Shown: positions 8,748 to 15,122 of the stretch, one piece after another
How the letters are laid out: every line of letters starts with the position of its first letter
Numbering within the stretch: position 1 is the stretch's first letter
The notes under the pieces: generated by a model
The model's input: the letters and a program-made list of their open reading frames with translations, nothing else
What the model was told of the DNA's origin: nothing
Databases searched by the model: none
Position numbers and translations under genes: made by a program
Assembly: GCF_902859935.1 (NCBI RefSeq)
Contig: NZ_CADIKI010000021.1
Coordinates: 1 to 64,000 of the forward strand
Source of the DNA: Paraburkholderia fynbosensis
GTDB lineage: Bacteria > Pseudomonadota > Gammaproteobacteria > Burkholderiales > Burkholderiaceae
Length of the DNA stretch: 64,000 nucleotides
Direction: 5' to 3'

Positions 8748-9417
8748 AGGTCACTTTTATAGGAGATATTGACTGTTCATGCTCATCATGTGGATGTCAC
8801 GCCAGCCCCATTGAGGCAATGCAGCGACATTCCCCACACGCTTTTTTCAGATAACTTTACCCTTTATTTGGGGTCGTTACGAGCACCAGCTGCAGGAGTC
8901 AGCGGTGCCCTCGACCAGCCCCCGATACTTTTGACCAGTGCTACTTTGCTGTTCGGACCGCATCGAGCGACCCGACAAGCTCATCGACAATTTCGTGTGC
9001 GAAATCAGCAGGAATTGTAAGCACAATGTGTTCAGTAGACACTGCGAGGCTGCCCCTACCCCAGCTTCTTTGCTGGATGAGCCATATGCGCAAGACTCGC
9101 TTGCCGGTCGCAATTCGAGGCAGTCGAGGCTATTTGGTCGCACCTTCCGCCCGCCGAAGCGCCCCGAATGACCCGCGACTACTTTGAGTGCCATGAATAT
9201 GCCGGTCGGTCGCAGTCAAAAATGCGTCGCAAACGACGCACTTTTGACGCATTCAACTGAGCGGACCGACACGCCACTTTCCAGACGACGCGCGTTCAAC
9301 GCGTCTGTGACGCATTCTTGCACCCTGAACCGGCGGCAGCAGCAGCCTATGCGCTGCCAACAACGTATCCATGACGCAGCCGCCCGTCGGGCGGACTGAG
9401 CACGCCCCACCCGGACG
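8748..9417. other. Gene-poor stretch between NACHT and recombinase genes
   Basis: About 670 bp with only short frames on both strands and no recognisable product. It contains the start region of the minus-strand NACHT gene and a terminator hairpin at 9218-9245. Confidence 0.4.
9218..9245 (-). terminator. Rho-independent terminator, minus strand
   Basis: The stem TGCGTCG/CGACGCA (9223-9229 with 9234-9240) has a 4-nt loop. Read on the minus strand it is followed by TTTTT. It lies 170 bp beyond the stop of the minus-strand recombinase gene. Confidence 0.6.
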
Positions 9418-10134
9418 TTAACTGGGCTTCTCATTCCGATCGCGTCGCTTCGCGCTAGCGATCTTGAAGCGCGCTAGGCGATCGACCTTCGGCGAATGCT
9501 TAATCGGCCGGGATGTCTGAACGGCGAGAGCCTTGACTCGTCCTCCGCCTTTTCGTGCGTGAATCGCATGACCATATTTGCCGATGCTGTAATCGCAGAG
9601 GTGCCCCATAAACTTAGCCGCGTCTTCCAACAGGACGTCGGGGTCAGCCTTTAGATCCGAGGCAACTTGGTGGCGGAAGCAATATGGACTCACCCGCGTT
9701 CTCAACGCGGGGAATACACTTCTCCCGAGAGCGACGACGCTGTTGTACAAGTAATCTGCGTTGTGGCTAATCTGCCGCTGCCCTGTGCCGTTGACAGTGT
9801 TCTGCGCTACCAGCGTTCGCAAGAACGTCAATGCCAGGTTGGCATCGGCATCTATCTTGAACGCATAGTGCCGCTTGGGTTGGCCGCGTTCACGCCCACC
9901 GGCATCTGTGCATTTCGCCCCTGACACCTCAATCACTAGAAGATCGTTACGCAACAGCATGCGCACGCCTTGCTCGATTTCGGCGGGACGGCAACCAGTT
10001 AACCAGAGTACTGCCAAGGCTGGGAGCAGTTGGGGCCGAGCTTGCCGCCATTCAGGTTCGAATGCGCGCGCCCACATGTCCTCACGCCAGCTTGCAGGCA
10101 GCGATTTGAGTGCCGGCTTCTTCGCTTTCCCCAT
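9418..10134 (-). CDS. Tyrosine recombinase, catalytic domain
   Basis: This 238-aa protein matches the catalytic half of tyrosine recombinases/integrases. Box I is LTGCRPAEIEQG (catalytic Arg). Box II is SPYCFRHQVASD, where the usual first His is Tyr but the Arg is kept. These are followed by FMGH and YSIGKYGHA, which supplies the nucleophilic Tyr. The SAM-like core-binding domain is short or absent, so it is smaller than a typical 300-400-aa integrase. It may act on a nearby site: a lox-like inverted repeat lies at 10338-10367. It is a plausible recombinase of the plasmid-like module 9418-13122 and may or may not be the enzyme that used the tRNA site. Confidence 0.7.
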   Translation of the reverse strand: MGKAKKPALKSLPASWREDMWARAFEPEWRQARPQLLPALAVLWLTGCRPAEIEQGVRMLLRNDLLVIEVSGAKCTDAGGRERGQPKRHYAFKIDADANLALTFLRTLVAQNTVNGTGQRQISHNADYLYNSVVALGRSVFPALRTRVSPYCFRHQVASDLKADPDVLLEDAAKFMGHLCDYSIGKYGHAIHARKGGGRVKALAVQTSRPIKHSPKVDRLARFKIASAKRRDRNEKPS

Positions 10135-10262
10135 TCCTTTTGCCTCCTTGTGAATTAAATTCTGGCCAGTTCGGTGACCGTCTCAGTTTGATCTCTCATG
10201 CGGTCAGAAATCTGCCAAGAACCACCCCCGATCTGCTTCGCATCTCGACCCCTGAGGGGTGT

Positions 10263-10336
10263 GGGCTTGGCGTTTTCCGGGCGCAACTCGCCATGTCTTT
10301 CGCATGTCTGAGTTGTGCCCGGAAAACGCCAAGCCC
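10263..10336. repeat. 26-bp inverted repeat, long stem-loop
   Basis: Arms 10263-10288 and 10311-10336 are reverse complements except for one base. They are separated by 22 nt. Each arm contains GCGTTTTCCGGGC. The structure could form a very stable hairpin or cruciform. Confidence 0.85.
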
Positions 10337-10337
10337 C

Positions 10338-10367
10338 CTCTTGTCCGACATGAATTTCGGACAAGAG
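10338..10367. repeat. Perfect 11-bp inverted repeat with 8-bp spacer, candidate recombination site
   Basis: CTCTTGTCCGA (10338-10348), asymmetric spacer CATGAATT (10349-10356), then TCGGACAAGAG (10357-10367). Two 11-bp arms around an 8-bp spacer match the general plan of tyrosine-recombinase core sites (lox, FRT, Xer). It lies about 200 bp upstream of the start of the recombinase gene. Its use as a site is inference. Confidence 0.6.
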
Positions 10368-10500
10368 ACCGACATGGTTTCGGCAGGTTGGAAGTCGGCA
10401 TGGGACGGGGTCTGGTCGAGTGAGAGCGCGTGCATGGCGAGGTGTCGATCAGCCGGTATGCGACGGCTCGTGGCGCACTCGCGCCCGCCCGTGGACGGTT

Positions 10501-10534
10501 GCGCTGCCCACCCCACTTCGGGCGTGGGCAGCGC
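10501..10534. repeat. Third perfect stem-loop
   Basis: GCGCTGCCCAC (10501-10511) pairs perfectly with GTGGGCAGCGC (10524-10534) across a 12-nt loop. The surrounding 10370-10940 region is GC-rich, holds no convincing gene, and separates the other inverted repeats from the iterons. Confidence 0.6.
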
Positions 10535-10943
10535 CGGCCCGCGTCGCTGGCCGGCGTCCCGCGACCGCCCACCGGCTCCCCGCGGCGATTGCCTTCGGCC
10601 TGACGCGCCGCGATGCGGCTTGCCCAAGTTAGAAGCGCTACTCAGCCTCTTCCCTGCAAGCCATAGCGATCGATACACGATCGCGTCTCGCGCGCGCCGT
10701 CGCGCCCGGATCGAGGCGCACGGGAACCGCCGCCCGTAGGGCGTGGGAAGAGCGCCGGCCGCGCTGCGGGCGGGCGATCCGGACAGGCCACTGCAGGCTA
10801 ATGGTGTTTGGGGGCCGTCAAGGCGCGAAGCGCCGGTTTTGCCACCGCTTGCCGGGGCGTAGCAACGTGCAGGGCGCGCACCGCCTCGCGCGCGCGGTTT
10901 GTAATACGTTTGTCTACGTTTGTAAACGCGGCAGAGACTTATC

Positions 10944-11060
10944 TGGTAGGGGTTTCCGGGGCATAAATGGGAGACTTTCCGGGTGAATTGGGAGACTGGC
11001 CGGGCGAGTAGGAGAGTTTCCGGGTGCCATCCACAGGCGAAATGGGAGAAAAGCCGGGCG
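10944..11060. repeat. Iteron array, candidate plasmid replication origin
   Basis: There are four repeats of 20-21 bp: 10965-10985 (AAATGGGAGACTTTCCGGGT then G), 10986-11006, 11007-11026 and 11040-11060. A degenerate copy lies at 10944-10962. The shared pattern is TRGGAGA-N4-CCGGGYG. The first three are head to tail at helical spacing. The last follows a 13-bp gap holding CATCCACAG. They abut the 3' end of the Rep_3 gene and a perfect DnaA box. Iterons next to a Rep_3 initiator are the standard layout of theta-replicating plasmid origins. Confidence 0.8.
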
Positions 11061-11069
11061 TTATTCACA
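11061..11069 (+). promoter_or_regulatory. DnaA box (TTATTCACA)
   Basis: It matches the TTATNCACA consensus exactly, directly follows the last iteron, and overlaps the stop codon of the minus-strand rep gene. A weaker match, CCATCCACA, lies inside the array at 11027-11035. Confidence 0.6.
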
Positions 11070-11918
11070 GTTGTTGATATCCAAGCGTCCTTGCGGATCG
11101 CGTTTGAAATCGAAACGCAGTGCCGAAACCTTTCGCCCCGATTTGATTGGTTGCCAGTTGATTTGCCAGCCGTCCTTGTCGGTCAGCTCCGTCACGGCCG
11201 GCTCGATTACCCATCGCCGGAGGTCTTTGAAGTTCTTGACATGGCTGGGCTTGGCGTCCATCGCCTTTGCGAAATCTTCGAGGTCGATTCGCTTCCACCC
11301 GGTGTCTTTGAACTGCATCAGCATTTCAAGGAGCCGCCATGAGTAGATCGAACGGAGGCCAGCGGCTTGTTTGAGCAAGTAGGTGGTGTGATTGCCGCGC
11401 AGCATTGTCAGGTAGGGCGTGGCCTCGTGACTGAAGCGCAGCTCGATCCACGCCTCACCCTCGTGGTAAGTGATGCCGCTGACCCAGTGATCGAGGTGAA
11501 TTTTGAGGCCGCGCTTGGTCGGCTCCTCGCGCCGGATCATTCGGTCGAGCAGTGACTTCGACACAACCTTCAACTGCTCGTAGGCGGTGTTCGGATCGAT
11601 GCGGAAAGTCTCCGCATATTCTGCGGCTGAGAGCGTTATCTTGTAGCGCCCCTGATCGAGCCGCACACTGTCGAGCTTGGCCGCACACGACTTCACGACC
11701 CGCTGTTCAGCCAGCGTCTTGAGTCCATGTGACGCGGCTACAAGGTCGTTCCTGAGCGTTACATGCCTCTCAGAAAGATGGAGATCTGACCGTATTGACC
11801 GCGCGTGCAGCGACGCCTTCAGCTTGACCCGCCGTGGTTTCGGATTTCCCATCGACGTCTCGCCGTCGCACTCCAATGCGAAGGCGACGACGGGCAAGTC
11901 GGAGTGGTCTTTGGTCAC
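11061..11918 (-). CDS. Rep_3-family plasmid replication initiator
   Basis: This is a 285-aa protein starting at GTG 11918 with GGAAG upstream. Residues about 60-260 match Rep_3/RepB initiators, with two winged-helix domains. Recognisable stretches are ITLSAAEYAETFRI, AYEQLKVVSKSLLDR, WIELRFSHEATPYLTMLRG and AGLRSIYSWRLLEMLMQFKDTGWKRI. Such proteins bind iterons and recruit host replication factors. The iterons and DnaA box lie immediately beyond its 3' end. It is on a chromosomal segment, so this is probably an integrated plasmid replicon. Its start lies 17 bp beyond the stop of the AlpA-like gene, suggesting one operon. Confidence 0.88.
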   Translation of the reverse strand: MTKDHSDLPVVAFALECDGETSMGNPKPRRVKLKASLHARSIRSDLHLSERHVTLRNDLVAASHGLKTLAEQRVVKSCAAKLDSVRLDQGRYKITLSAAEYAETFRIDPNTAYEQLKVVSKSLLDRMIRREEPTKRGLKIHLDHWVSGITYHEGEAWIELRFSHEATPYLTMLRGNHTTYLLKQAAGLRSIYSWRLLEMLMQFKDTGWKRIDLEDFAKAMDAKPSHVKNFKDLRRWVIEPAVTELTDKDGWQINWQPIKSGRKVSALRFDFKRDPQGRLDINNCE

Positions 11919-11935
11919 AACGATAACTTCCCGCG

Positions 11936-12211
11936 CTAACGGATGTCCGACTTACGCGGTGGCCCCCGGCGCTTCGAGGCCGTATTAAGACCATTCAGCC
12001 ATTCGCGGACGTCAGCCGCACGCCAACGCACGCAGCGGTTTCGGCTCATGGCAGGGCGAGGAAATTCGCCGTGCATGTTCCGTTGGTAGAAGGCGCCCGG
12101 GGTGATGCCGAGAAGGCAAGCGAACTCCTTGGGCGAGATCAGTGCGCTCGGGTCTAGCTGTGCGAACGTGACGCGAAAATCACTGGCAGAACCAGTTTCC
12201 TCGATCGGCAT
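11936..12211 (-). CDS. AlpA-like helix-turn-helix DNA-binding protein
   Basis: This is a 91-aa protein. Residues about 24-75 (LISPKEFACLLGITPGAFYQ, FPRP, RCVRWRAADVREWL) follow the AlpA/excisionase MerR-like helix-turn-helix pattern, including the FP-P wing and the W-x-DV-EWL ending. It directly precedes rep on the same strand. Proteins of this type regulate excision or replication genes of integrative elements. Its target here is unknown. Confidence 0.7.
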   Translation of the reverse strand: MPIEETGSASDFRVTFAQLDPSALISPKEFACLLGITPGAFYQRNMHGEFPRPAMSRNRCVRWRAADVREWLNGLNTASKRRGPPRKSDIR

Positions 12212-12301
12212 TTGCGCGCTCCATATGAATCAGGTAGTCTGATTTCAGATGTTCGGCGCGCCGGCATTTGTCGGGAATGACGGATAAACAAGGGTTTCAA
12301 G

Positions 12302-13021
12302 ATGACCAAGCCCCGCAGTGGCAGTACCAAGTACCGAAAGGCGTCGACCTACTGGCTCGGTAAGGAACTCTGGAAACCTGTCGGGAAGGCAAAGAGAACT
12401 CAGGCTCTGGCCGAACAGCGCTTAGGACTCGAAGGCGGCAAGATAGCTTCGATGGTTTGCCAGACGACGCGTGGCCTCCAGGAATTTGAATTCGTTCAAA
12501 TATCGGGAGATGCCTACAGGGATGCCCAATTAAGCGACGAGTTTGTCTTTGAATTTGGATTGGGGCCGCTCGTACAAGAGCGGCTTCTACCCTCGCAAAT
12601 TGAAACTTATCTCGCTCGTCGCCACGAGGCTTGGAAGATCTTCTCCGATGGCGTCGCTCGACTGCGGAAGGGCCTTTTCCCAGTGACCGAGAACGGGAGA
12701 CCCAAGAAACTGTTGAAGGCCACCCCAGAGGAGGTTGAAGCCGTAATGCTTGTTTGGCTGCAGAAGATTGAAGCGCTTCGTTGCTTAGTAATGGACTGCG
12801 AGGATTACAAACATAGATTCATGTCGGCAGCTGCTGATGGCACCCTCGATGTTGATTTGCGCGGCGATCTAGTTATCAACCTCAATGATCCGGACAGGCT
12901 ATGCCTCATAACTGATGGTGGTACACCCTACGCTCCATATCCATCGCGCCTTGTCCCAGTGGCGAATGCGACTTGGGACGAAGAGGCAGGAGTCTTCGTT
13001 GGAGATTTTGGCTATCTATAG
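12302..13021 (+). CDS. Uncharacterised island protein
   Basis: This 239-aa protein is one I do not recognise. The N-terminus (residues 1-55) is rich in Lys/Arg, with KYRKASTYWLGKELWKPVGK. The middle is mixed helical (about 95-165). The C-terminus is acidic, with DLRGDLVINLNDPDRLCLIT. I see no signal peptide, membrane segment or enzyme motif. It is divergent from the alpA-rep operon and close to the right end of the island, the usual place for cargo. GC content is intermediate between the AT-rich defence genes and the core. No function is assigned. Confidence 0.6.
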   Translation: MTKPRSGSTKYRKASTYWLGKELWKPVGKAKRTQALAEQRLGLEGGKIASMVCQTTRGLQEFEFVQISGDAYRDAQLSDEFVFEFGLGPLVQERLLPSQIETYLARRHEAWKIFSDGVARLRKGLFPVTENGRPKKLLKATPEEVEAVMLVWLQKIEALRCLVMDCEDYKHRFMSAAADGTLDVDLRGDLVINLNDPDRLCLITDGGTPYAPYPSRLVPVANATWDEEAGVFVGDFGYL

Positions 13022-13023
13022 GT

Positions 13024-13122
13024 ATGCCCGACTGGTATTCTGGCGGAAAAGTGGCGGAGTTCGCGACTAATGCGAACGAAGACGAGCTGAAACGACGAGA
13101 GCTATACCGATTAAAAAATTAG
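13024..13122 (+). CDS. Possible 32-residue small protein
   Basis: An ATG frame begins 2 bp after the stop of the preceding gene and encodes MPDWYSGGKVAEFATNANED followed by 12 mostly charged residues. The tight spacing suggests translational coupling, but no separate ribosome-binding site is clear. It could be a chance frame. Confidence 0.3.
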   Translation: MPDWYSGGKVAEFATNANEDELKRRELYRLKN

Positions 13123-13174
13123 TATAATCAAAACGTTAGTTGCGCATGGCCTTGCGTACAACTGGGCGATTTCT

Positions 13175-13221
13175 CCCTCCGAAGGCAGGGGTTGCTGGTT
13201 CGATCCCAGCCGGGCGCACCA
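13175..13221 (+). other. 3' tRNA-Arg(CCG) fragment, candidate attachment site (attR)
   Basis: The sequence contains an anticodon loop CTCCGAA (13177-13183, anticodon CCG at 13179-13181) and the 3' anticodon strand GGCAG. A perfect T arm follows, GCTGG-TTCGATC-CCAGC (13194-13210), then the acceptor strand CGGGCGC, A and CCA ending at 13221. The 5' half is missing: the bases before it do not pair as an anticodon or acceptor stem. A tRNA 3' half without its 5' half is the classic distal att repeat of an element integrated in a tRNA gene. The element should extend leftwards to the intact tRNA, outside the window. Confidence 0.7.
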
Positions 13222-13461
13222 ATTCTGGCCGAAATTTCGGCGCTGGTTTCTTCTCGTTTCATCCCCCCGTCTCTGCTGCATCCTTGAGTTCGTCGCATAT
13301 CGCAGTCGTCGATCTGGCGTGACCTCAGTTCTATCGACTCGCATTTCCACATTCGCAATCCCCGTCGTCCTACCCACGGCGCGAAAATCCAACGCGCGTC
13401 GCTGCCGCTGACATGTCGGCACAAGCTTGTTGAAAGCGGCGCCTGCGATTAGAATCCCCCG
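13222..13461. other. Junction stretch between att fragment and riboswitch
   Basis: About 240 bp of core-like sequence. No gene is recognised. It probably holds the promoter for the riboswitch transcript. Confidence 0.35.
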
Positions 13462-13568
13462 GTCACTGGGGAGTAGCCTTCCTTCATCCTTTGAAGGAGA
13501 GCGTGTCAACATACTTGGCCTGTGGGTCATGGCGCGTTCGACCGGTTCGGTTTGGCGAGACCATTGAC
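13462..13568 (+). ncRNA. yybP-ykoY (manganese-sensing) riboswitch aptamer
   Basis: It shows the conserved family elements in order: GGGGAGTAGCC after the 5' P1 strand, a variable hairpin (CCTTC...GAAGG), GTCAACATACTTGGCC, a second helical region, and GGCGAGACCATTGAC closing the structure. P1 pairs GTCACTGG (13462-13469) with CCATTGAC (13561-13568), one mismatch. This family binds Mn2+ and controls manganese exporters or related transporters. It lies about 190 nt upstream of a cation exchanger on the same strand. I did not identify the expression platform. Confidence 0.8.
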
Positions 13569-13757
13569 GTACTGCCTCGTTCTGGTCGGACGGGTGGCGG
13601 TGCGTCATTGGTTCGTCACATACGTCCGACCGTGGAGTTGCCCTGTGAATCACCGTAGGTTTCCGTCAAGAATCCCCACATATTGCCCGCATGCTTGCGC
13701 ATCGGCTCATCATCCAGCGAGCAGCCGTGCTTTCGACGCATGCGCCGGGAGCCTTGC

Positions 13758-14768
13758 ATGACCGGTTTGCTTGTCGAACTCGCGATCATGCTGCTCGTCA
13801 TTCTGGTGGCAGCCGAACTCTTCACCAATGCGCTCGAACATCTCGGCGAACGTTTGAAAATCTCCGAAGGTGTGACTGGCTCGCTGTTCGCGGCCGTCGG
13901 CACCGCGCTGCCGGAAACGCTCGTGCCGCTGCTTGCCATCGCGGGCGGCACGAGCGATAACACCGTCAACCATGAAATTGGCGTCGGCGCGATTCTCGGT
14001 GCGCCGCTGATGCTCTCCACGCTGTCCACGTTTCTGATGACGCTCGCCATTCTTGGCGCGCGCGGAGTCAAGGGCTGGGTCGCGCCCGAGCGCACCGGCT
14101 TCACGCGGGACCTCAACTATTTCCTGTGCGCGTTCGTGCTGGCGGCCGCGGCGATGTACGTGCCGCACGAGCAGATGGTCGTGCGCGCGTTTTTCAGTGT
14201 TGCGCTGGTGGGCGTCTACGTGACCTACGTGGTGATGACGTTTCGCGCGTCGAATCAGCTCGTCGACGCCGGGCACGGCACCGAAGCGCCCGGCAAGATG
14301 CTGCTGTCGCGTCTCGGCTTACCGACCAATTTCGCGACCATCGTGCTGCAACTGATCGTGGCCGTCGCGTTGCTGGTGTGGGGGGCGGAGGGGTTCATCC
14401 ACGGCGTGCGGGGTGTGTCGCAAGCGGTGGGCGTGTCGCCGCTGCTGTTGTCGCTGCTGATCATTCCGATCGCCACGGAGCTGCCGGAGAAGGTCAACAG
14501 CATCTTGTGGATCCGGCGCGGCAAGGACACGCTCGCGTTTGGCAACATCACCGGTGCGATGGTTTTCCAGGGGACGCTGCTGCCCGCGATCGGCATTCTG
14601 CTGACGCCGTGGACGCCGCGTATCGAAGTGGTGACGGGCATCGTTATCACGCTGGCCGCTGCCGCGTGGCTTCGCGTCAATGTGCGCGAGCGCGGTGTGC
14701 CGGTGTGGGCGCTGCTTCTATGCGGCGTGCTGTACGTCACTTATCTGGTGGTGACGCTGACGCGTTGA
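13758..14768 (+). CDS. CaCA-family Na+/Ca2+-type cation exchanger, possibly a Mn2+ exporter
   Basis: This is a 336-aa inner-membrane protein with about ten hydrophobic segments in two homologous halves. Each half carries the alpha-repeat ion-binding motif: GTALPETLVPLLA in the first and PIATELPEKVNSILW in the second, with the conserved acidic residues. The start at 13758 is chosen because GGGAG lies at the right distance and the membrane region begins at once; the longer frame from 13683 would add a non-family tail. The upstream yybP-ykoY riboswitch suggests induction by manganese, so Mn2+ may be the real substrate. Ca2+/Na+ exchange is the default family annotation. Confidence 0.85.
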   Translation: MTGLLVELAIMLLVILVAAELFTNALEHLGERLKISEGVTGSLFAAVGTALPETLVPLLAIAGGTSDNTVNHEIGVGAILGAPLMLSTLSTFLMTLAILGARGVKGWVAPERTGFTRDLNYFLCAFVLAAAAMYVPHEQMVVRAFFSVALVGVYVTYVVMTFRASNQLVDAGHGTEAPGKMLLSRLGLPTNFATIVLQLIVAVALLVWGAEGFIHGVRGVSQAVGVSPLLLSLLIIPIATELPEKVNSILWIRRGKDTLAFGNITGAMVFQGTLLPAIGILLTPWTPRIEVVTGIVITLAAAAWLRVNVRERGVPVWALLLCGVLYVTYLVVTLTR

Positions 14769-14993
14769 GCGCGCGGCCGCGCAAGTTGGCCGGTTCGAGT
14801 GCTCGCTCCGATGAGCGCCGGTGCGGTCACATCGAGGCTCGGTGCCGCCGGGAGCGGCCGATTGTCAGCGGCCTCGACCGGTCGTTAACGGCGGCACTCT
14901 GGCCGGCTTGAGGCCTGCATCTGCAACTTGTTTGCTCGATCCGGCAGTGGATGTTTTCGTCTGTCGAATCGACGAATATGCGTGTTGTCGCCA
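14769..14993. other. Intergenic region upstream of fliC promoter
   Basis: Part of a 354-bp gap between the exchanger and fliC. No gene is seen. The sigma-28 promoter follows at 14994. Confidence 0.35.
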
Positions 14994-15020
14994 TAAAGTT
15001 TTTCCTGGACGGGCCGTTAC
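14994..15020 (+). promoter_or_regulatory. Sigma-28 (FliA) promoter of fliC
   Basis: TAAA (14994-14997), 15-nt spacer, GCCGTTAC (15013-15020), close to the TAAA-N15-GCCGATAA consensus. It leaves a leader of about 95 nt before the ATG. Confidence 0.85.
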
Positions 15021-15122
15021 CACAAACAAGGCGGGCGGCAAACGAACATAGCTGCCTCGTTCGCTGATGCCTTGATCTATATGGCATGTAACGGGCTGAC
15101 GGCCCCCAATAGGAGAATTTTC

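Noticed and set aside
8877..9194. 105-codon minus-strand frame upstream of the NACHT gene
   Set aside because: Irregular composition rich in Ser/Cys, no family, no ribosome-binding site.
9223..9318. Repeated GACGCATTC near 9246 and 9308, considered as an iteron or CRISPR-like repeat
   Set aside because: Only two copies and no regular spacing. No CRISPR array or cas gene is visible anywhere in the window.
10196..11068. 290-codon minus-strand frame over the inverted repeats and iterons
   Set aside because: Its translation is low-complexity Arg/Pro/Ala-rich and covers the structured non-coding region; no family resemblance. GC-rich DNA gives long chance frames.
13141..13221. Complete tRNA gene
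   Set aside because: The 5' bases (GCGCATG...) pair poorly with the acceptor 3' strand and the anticodon stem fails at two of five positions, so only the 3' half is genuine.
13111..13653. 180-codon minus-strand frame covering the tRNA fragment and riboswitch
   Set aside because: It is antisense to clear RNA elements; the translation (GSNQQPLPSEGE) is the familiar artefact of reading across a tRNA 3' half.
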